18,924 bases of DNA, taken from positions 1 through 18,924 of the forward strand of contig JAQVGE010000004.1 in the NCBI GenBank assembly GCA_028696935.1, read 5' to 3'. A program made the position numbers and the translations under genes. The notes below the pieces were generated by a model. That model ran no database searches, was not told the DNA's origin, and saw only the letters and a list, made by a program, of their open reading frames with translations. Shown piece after piece: positions 15,223 through 18,924 of the stretch; position 1 is the stretch's first letter, and each line of letters starts with the position of its first letter. Source of the stretch: Minisyncoccota bacterium (GTDB taxonomy: Bacteria > Patescibacteria > Paceibacteria > UBA9973).

Positions 15223-15253
15223 TTGATCTAAAGTTAGGTTTAGGTATTAGAAT
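15223..15253 (+). promoter_or_regulatory. MerR-type promoter with 19-bp spacer and operator
   Basis: TTGATC (15223-15228) and TAGAAT (15248-15253) are separated by 19 bases, longer than the usual 17, as in promoters that MerR activators untwist. Between the boxes, CTAAA (15228-15232) and TTTAG (15239-15243) are inverted. The resemblance to AdhR-type operators (CTAAAGTTA-like) is good. It drives the hydrolase gene and the genes after it. Confidence 0.7.
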
Positions 15254-15315
15254 AAATTCATTATAAGGCATATTGCCGACAATAACAAGTTTATTTCACA
15301 ATGGAGGAATTATTT

Positions 15316-16308
15316 ATGATGAAGACAGAAGAACTGAAACTGGTAGCGGACTGGGATAAAACATTCCCAAAGAGCAATAAGGTAGATTATAAAAAAGTAA
15401 CATTTGTTAACAGATATGGCATTACTCTAGCAGCCGACATGTATACCCCAAAGGATGTTTTTGATAAATTACCTGCAATAGCAGTGAGTGGACCTTTTGG
15501 TGCAGTGAAAGAGCAATGTTCAGGTCTTTATGCACAGACTATGGCCGAAAGAGGTTTTCTTACGGTTGCATTTGATCCATCGTTTACAGGAGAAAGTGGT
15601 GGTTATCCTAGATATATGGCATCTCCTGATATCAATACAGAGGACTTTATGGCTGCAGTAGATTTCCTATCCGTACAAGAGCAGGTGGATGCTGACAGAA
15701 TTGGTATCATTGGTATTTGTGGATGGGGAGGAATGGCACTGAATACGGCTACTCTTGATACAAGAATTAAAGCAACAATTGTCTCTACTATGTATGACAT
15801 GACAAGAGTAAGCGCAAACGGATATTTTGACTCTGAGAATAGTGAAGAAGCCAGATATACGAAGAAACAAGCTATGATTGCACTTCGAACAGAGGAGTAT
15901 AGAAAAGGCGAGTATTCTAGAGGTGGTGGATGCTTACCACTTCCAGTTTCAGAGGAACTACCATTTTTTGTGAAAGACTACAGTGAATACTACAAAGGCA
16001 GAGCATATCATACAAGAAGTCTTAATTCTAATGATGGCTGGAATAGTATTGGATGTCTCTCTTTCATGAATCAGCCTATTCTTAAATATAGTAATGAAAT
16101 AAGAAGTGCAGTGATGATTATGCATGGTGATAAGGCTCACAGCTTCTATTTTGGAAAAGATGCTTATGAAGCAATGATTCAGCATAGCAATTATACAGAT
16201 AATAAGGAATTACTAGTAATCCCCGGAGCGGTTCACACCGATCTTTATGATAATCCGGATGCAATTCCATTTGATAAAATGGATGATTTTTTAAACAAAA
16301 ATATGTAA
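15316..16308 (+). CDS. Alpha/beta hydrolase with Cys nucleophile (dienelactone-hydrolase/YcjY-like)
   Basis: GGAGG at 15303-15307 selects ATG 15316, giving 330 residues; the ATG at 15301 overlaps that site. The fold is visible as VDYKKVTFVNRYGITLAADMY, then LPAIAVSGPFGAVKEQ, FLTVAFDPSFTGESGG and VDADRIGIIGICGWGG. The nucleophile elbow is GICGWGG with C135 instead of serine, as in dienelactone hydrolases. D272 (MHGDKAH) and H307 (AVHTDLY) complete a plausible Cys-Asp-His triad. It is cytoplasmic, with no signal peptide. It is the first gene behind the MerR promoter and probably belongs to an electrophile or xenobiotic response together with the cupin protein at 17390. The substrate is unknown. 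Confidence 0.88.
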   Translation: MMKTEELKLVADWDKTFPKSNKVDYKKVTFVNRYGITLAADMYTPKDVFDKLPAIAVSGPFGAVKEQCSGLYAQTMAERGFLTVAFDPSFTGESGGYPRYMASPDINTEDFMAAVDFLSVQEQVDADRIGIIGICGWGGMALNTATLDTRIKATIVSTMYDMTRVSANGYFDSENSEEARYTKKQAMIALRTEEYRKGEYSRGGGCLPLPVSEELPFFVKDYSEYYKGRAYHTRSLNSNDGWNSIGCLSFMNQPILKYSNEIRSAVMIMHGDKAHSFYFGKDAYEAMIQHSNYTDNKELLVIPGAVHTDLYDNPDAIPFDKMDDFLNKNM

Positions 16309-16346
16309 TAGAAAGTTGAGATATATTCGATGCCCAGAGCGCATTT

Positions 16347-16727
16347 AAGAAAGACTATATATCATTATGCATATTAGCAGTAATTTGTTTGACGGCTTGT
16401 GGAAAAAATATAAACGATACCCAAGAAACTTCAACAGATAAGATGATGAAAGAAGATCCGGAGACTGTGGCAAACGAATCTGAGGATGTGTATCATATGG
16501 TGTCAGAAGAAAGTACGGAGTCTGAAATGAAATTGTATATTAATGATTTGGAAATTCCAGTAATCTGGGAAGATAATGAAACGATTGATGAGATAAAGTC
16601 TGATTTAAAAAAAGGGGATATTTGTGTATCGATGTCTATGTATAGTAATAATGAGCAGGTTGGATCATTAGGGAAAAGTTATACAACGGAAGACAAGCAG
16701 ATGACAACTGAAAATGGATTTATCTGA
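16347..16727 (+). pseudogene. Lipoprotein with cyclophilin-like domain, broken at both ends
   Basis: From 16347 the frame reads KKDYISLCILAVICLTACGK, a lipoprotein signal peptide with lipobox LTAC, but no ATG, GTG or TTG precedes it in frame; TTG 16389 would remove the signal peptide. A polar linker follows, then a cyclophilin-like domain (MKLYINDLEIPVIWEDNETI, then SMSMYSNNEQVGSLGKSY and TTEDKQMTT). The domain stops at 16727 before its usual last strands. A separate frame at 16714-16788 (MDLSEDEVTALLGNGNITLR) may hold displaced sequence. Intact relatives are extracytoplasmic lipoproteins often found near oxidoreductase genes. The copy here has probably been inactivated by a lost start and a 3' frameshift. 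Confidence 0.68.
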
Positions 16728-16811
16728 AGATGAAGTGACAGCCCTTTTAGGAAATGGAAATATAACACTAAGAATTTTTATGCTGTGAAGTTGAAAACTG
16801 GAGGATAAAAA

Positions 16812-17393
16812 ATGGATAAGGATTTACAAGAATTACTAGATGCATTAAATGCAGGAGAACATATAGAATCGGGTTCCAAGAAACATAAGACAATGCTTAA
16901 AACCTCTCAGGATGCATTAAAGATATTGGATAAACTGAATAATTCATACCATGAACAGAATGAAATTAGAGAAATATTGAGTGAATTAATTGGGAAGAGA
17001 GTTCCGGAGAATATAACAATTTTTACACCTTTTTATTCTGAATTTGGGAAAAATATAACGTTTGGAAATAATGTGTTTATAAACTTTGGTTGCCATTTTC
17101 AAGATCAAGGAGGTGTCTATATAGGAGATGGAGCATTGCTAGGTTCTAATGTTGTGCTTGCTACAATTAATCACAATATGGATCCAAATAAGCGTGCAGA
17201 TATGACTCAGCTACCGATTCATATTGGTAAAAATGTATGGATTGGGGCAAATGCAACGATTCTTCCAGGCGTTACAGTAGGAGACGGTGCAGTGGTCGCA
17301 GCTGGTGCGGTGGTTACAAAAGATGTTGCAAATAATAGTGTTGTTGGTGGCGTACCAGCAAAAGTAATAAAGGAATGGAAGAAAATATCATGA
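16812..17393 (+). CDS. Maltose/galactoside O-acetyltransferase family (hexapeptide repeat)
   Basis: GGAGG at 16800-16804 precedes ATG 16812; 193 residues is close to the usual length of Maa and LacA proteins. A helical N-terminus ([13 protein letters not shown], then [23 protein letters not shown]) leads into left-handed beta-helix repeats from about residue 66 ([51 protein letters not shown], then [12 protein letters not shown]). H121 in [10 protein letters not shown] is the probable catalytic base. It transfers acetyl groups from acetyl-CoA to a sugar or similar hydroxyl; the acceptor is not readable. The stop overlaps the start of the next gene (ATGA), so the two are translationally coupled in the MerR operon. 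Confidence 0.9.
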   Translation: MDKDLQELLDALNAGEHIESGSKKHKTMLKTSQDALKILDKLNNSYHEQNEIREILSELIGKRVPENITIFTPFYSEFGKNITFGNNVFINFGCHFQDQGGVYIGDGALLGSNVVLATINHNMDPNKRADMTQLPIHIGKNVWIGANATILPGVTVGDGAVVAAGAVVTKDVANNSVVGGVPAKVIKEWKKIS

Positions 17394-18151
17394 GTAAAAT
17401 AATTGTTCAAACAGCAGGTAGAAAAGAACTAGGAGAATTTGCTCCAGAATTTGCTCATTTCAATGATGATGTATTATTTGGAGAGAACTGGAATAATCAA
17501 GATATCGATGTAATGACAAGAAGTATTATTACAATAGTCGCACTGATTTCATCAGGTATTACAGATAGTTCACTAAAATATCATTTTGAAAACGCAAAAA
17601 ATCATGGTGTTACACAGACAAAGATTTCAGCTATCATTACACATGTTGCGTTTTATGCGGGATGGCCAAAAGCGTGGGCAGCATTTAATCTGGCAAAAGA
17701 AGTATGGGAAGCAGAAGGAAATAAGTTGCAATGTGAAGATGAGAAAATGAAGAAACATAGAGAATCTATGATTTTTCCGATAGGAAACCCCAATGATAGT
17801 TTTGCACAGTATTTCAAAGGAAAAAGTTATTTAGAAACGATTTCAACAGAGCAGGTAGGAATTTATAATGTCACGTTTGAACCAGCTTGCAGAAATAACT
17901 GGCATGTGCACCATGCTAGCAGTGGTGGTGGCCAGATTCTTGTGTGTGTAGCTGGGCAAGGTTACTATCAGGAATGGCAAAAGACTGTAGTCGAAATGAA
18001 ACCAGGTGACTGTATCAATGTTCCATCAGGTGTAAAGCATTGGCATGGTGCGGCCCCTGATAGCTGGTTTAGTCATCTTGCAATTGAAGTTCCAGGAGAA
18101 GAAACTTCGAATGAATGGCTAGAGGAAGTAAATGATGAGCATTATAATTAA
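17390..18151 (+). CDS. Carboxymuconolactone decarboxylase / cupin fusion protein
   Basis: ATG 17390 overlaps the previous stop as ATGA, giving 253 residues. Residues 1-110 form a CMD-like helical domain ([20 protein letters not shown], then [19 protein letters not shown] and [20 protein letters not shown]). No CxxC is present, so it is not an AhpD-type peroxidase partner. Residues 130-240 are a cupin: [21 protein letters not shown] with H172 and H174, and [20 protein letters not shown] with H217 as the other metal ligand. Such fusions commonly sit beside MerR regulators, hydrolases and reductases in Clostridia and are thought to help detoxify reactive carbonyl or quinone compounds. The exact reaction is unknown. 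A terminator follows at 18238. Confidence 0.9.
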   Translation: MSKIIVQTAGRKELGEFAPEFAHFNDDVLFGENWNNQDIDVMTRSIITIVALISSGITDSSLKYHFENAKNHGVTQTKISAIITHVAFYAGWPKAWAAFNLAKEVWEAEGNKLQCEDEKMKKHRESMIFPIGNPNDSFAQYFKGKSYLETISTEQVGIYNVTFEPACRNNWHVHHASSGGGQILVCVAGQGYYQEWQKTVVEMKPGDCINVPSGVKHWHGAAPDSWFSHLAIEVPGEETSNEWLEEVNDEHYN

Positions 18152-18237
18152 TATCTATTAGAGCGGAACAAATGAAAATGCAAAAAATGCATAAGAGATG
18201 ATTGCCAAAGAAATGATTGCATAGATCAATAAAACCA

Positions 18238-18278
18238 GGACAGTACTAGAAAATATTTCTAGAGACTGTCCTTTTTTT
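18238..18278 (+). terminator. Rho-independent terminator of the MerR-controlled operon
   Basis: GGACAGT (18238-18244) pairs with ACTGTCC (18265-18271), and TAGAAA (18247-18252) pairs with TTTCTA (18256-18261) inside it; TTTTTTT follows directly. It lies about 90 bases after the cupin gene stop. The rest of the gap to 18375 holds no gene. Confidence 0.8.
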
Positions 18279-18374
18279 AAGCTATGTTATAATAAAAGCA
18301 AAAATAAAACCTATTATTAAAATAGCGTTTATCCTTATCTTTTGGAAATAACATTAGGGAAAAGGCGGTGCAAT

Positions 18375-18924
18375 ATGCGAAGAGTACCATTATAATATAT
18401 TCGTGAGGGGCATTATAATGCAAAACAAATATATACAACGAATGGACAGATGTTAATTGGTGCGGATGTAAAATTATCCCAGCTATATATTGATAAGCTA
18501 AGGGCGGCTGGTTTTCAGAGCCTATATATACATGATGAGTTTTGTGAAGCGGAGATTACAGAGGTCATTAAGCCACAGTTAATGGCTCAAATTGAAACAA
18601 TCTCTAAAAATATAACAAGGCTTGCCAGTGCGCAGTTAAGTATCATCACGAAAAAAGAAGAAGTTTCCAGTTCGATCACAGATTTTGAAGAGATACTGGA
18701 TCAGATCATGTTTGATCTGATTGAAAATACTGAGGTCGTTAATAATCTGATGAGCATTTCTACATATGATGATTTTACATTTAAGCATAGCCTGAACATG
18801 ATGATGATTGCATTGGTTATGGGAAATGAACTGGGATTAAACCAAATTCAGATGAAGGAACTTGCAATGGGATGTATGTTCCATGATATAGGGAAACTAT
18901 TTGTTCCAAAAGAAATACTGAATA
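18375..18924 (+). pseudogene. HD-GYP phosphodiesterase, partial at the window edge, with in-frame TAA near the start
   Basis: AGGCGGTG precedes ATG 18375, and MRRVPL then meets TAA at 18393-18395. The same frame continues YIREG and TNGQMLIGADVKLSQLYIDKL to the end of the window. This is the usual N-terminus of clostridial HD-GYP proteins, where PLEYIREG is expected, so GAA to TAA is the likely change. Later the HD signature appears: FKHSLNMMMIALVMG, then CMFHDIGKLFVPKEIL, with the metal-binding HD pair. These enzymes hydrolyse cyclic di-GMP. Translation could restart at ATG 18450 and leave out only the first 25 residues, so loss of function is not certain. The GYP motif lies beyond the window. 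Confidence 0.72.

Overview
The DNA is AT-rich, uses strong AGGAGG-type ribosome binding sites, and carries gene families typical of Clostridia: AlbA_2/HATPase regulators, a replisome-organizer remnant of the kind found on Firmicutes mobile elements, MerR-controlled stress genes and an HD-GYP protein. A gut Lachnospiraceae-like Firmicute is the most likely source. That is an inference from gene style, since there is no rRNA or other marker gene. No CRISPR array, tRNA or rRNA was seen.

Bases 1-7500 look like a defence island. An AlbA_2/HATPase regulator gene, interrupted by one in-frame TAA, is followed in the same direction by a 993-residue TOTE-type primase-helicase-PLD protein. A 581-residue DUF262/DUF1524 (GmrSD-like) protein and an Abi_2 (AbiD/F-type) HEPN protein with an Rx4H motif come next, and a terminator closes the block. 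The regulator gene contains an 11-bp operator-like array in its linker. A near copy of the array lies just after its stop codon, in the leader of the primase-helicase gene, which suggests that the regulator controls itself and the downstream effectors.

Bases 7500-11400 look like mobile-element accessory DNA. A third array of the same design stands before a small XRE regulator. Four tightly packed small genes of unknown function follow, then about 0.55 kb without a convincing gene but with strong hairpins, then a replisome-organizer gene that has lost its 5' end.

Bases 11400-14530 hold a second regulatory unit and debris. A small winged-helix gene precedes an intact AlbA_2/HATPase gene that is flanked on both sides by arrays of one sequence family, different from the first locus. 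After it comes an orphan winged-helix cassette resembling the C-terminus of the first AlbA_2 protein. The 5' part of a Wadjet jetA-like gene and the 5' part of a HEPN-like gene on the other strand then meet tail to tail with both 3' ends missing, so this is probably a deletion junction.

Bases 14720-18280 are a more ordinary stress-response operon. A divergent MerR regulator faces a promoter with a 19-bp spacer. Behind it lie an alpha/beta hydrolase with a Cys nucleophile, a broken lipoprotein gene, a maltose-acetyltransferase-like hexapeptide enzyme and a carboxymuconolactone decarboxylase-cupin protein, ended by a terminator. The window closes inside an HD-GYP gene that has an in-frame TAA near its start.

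The most interesting idea here is that AlbA_2-type regulators carry their DNA-reading wing and a matching 11-bp-phased operator as one compact, possibly exchangeable cassette, placed next to a multi-effector defence locus.
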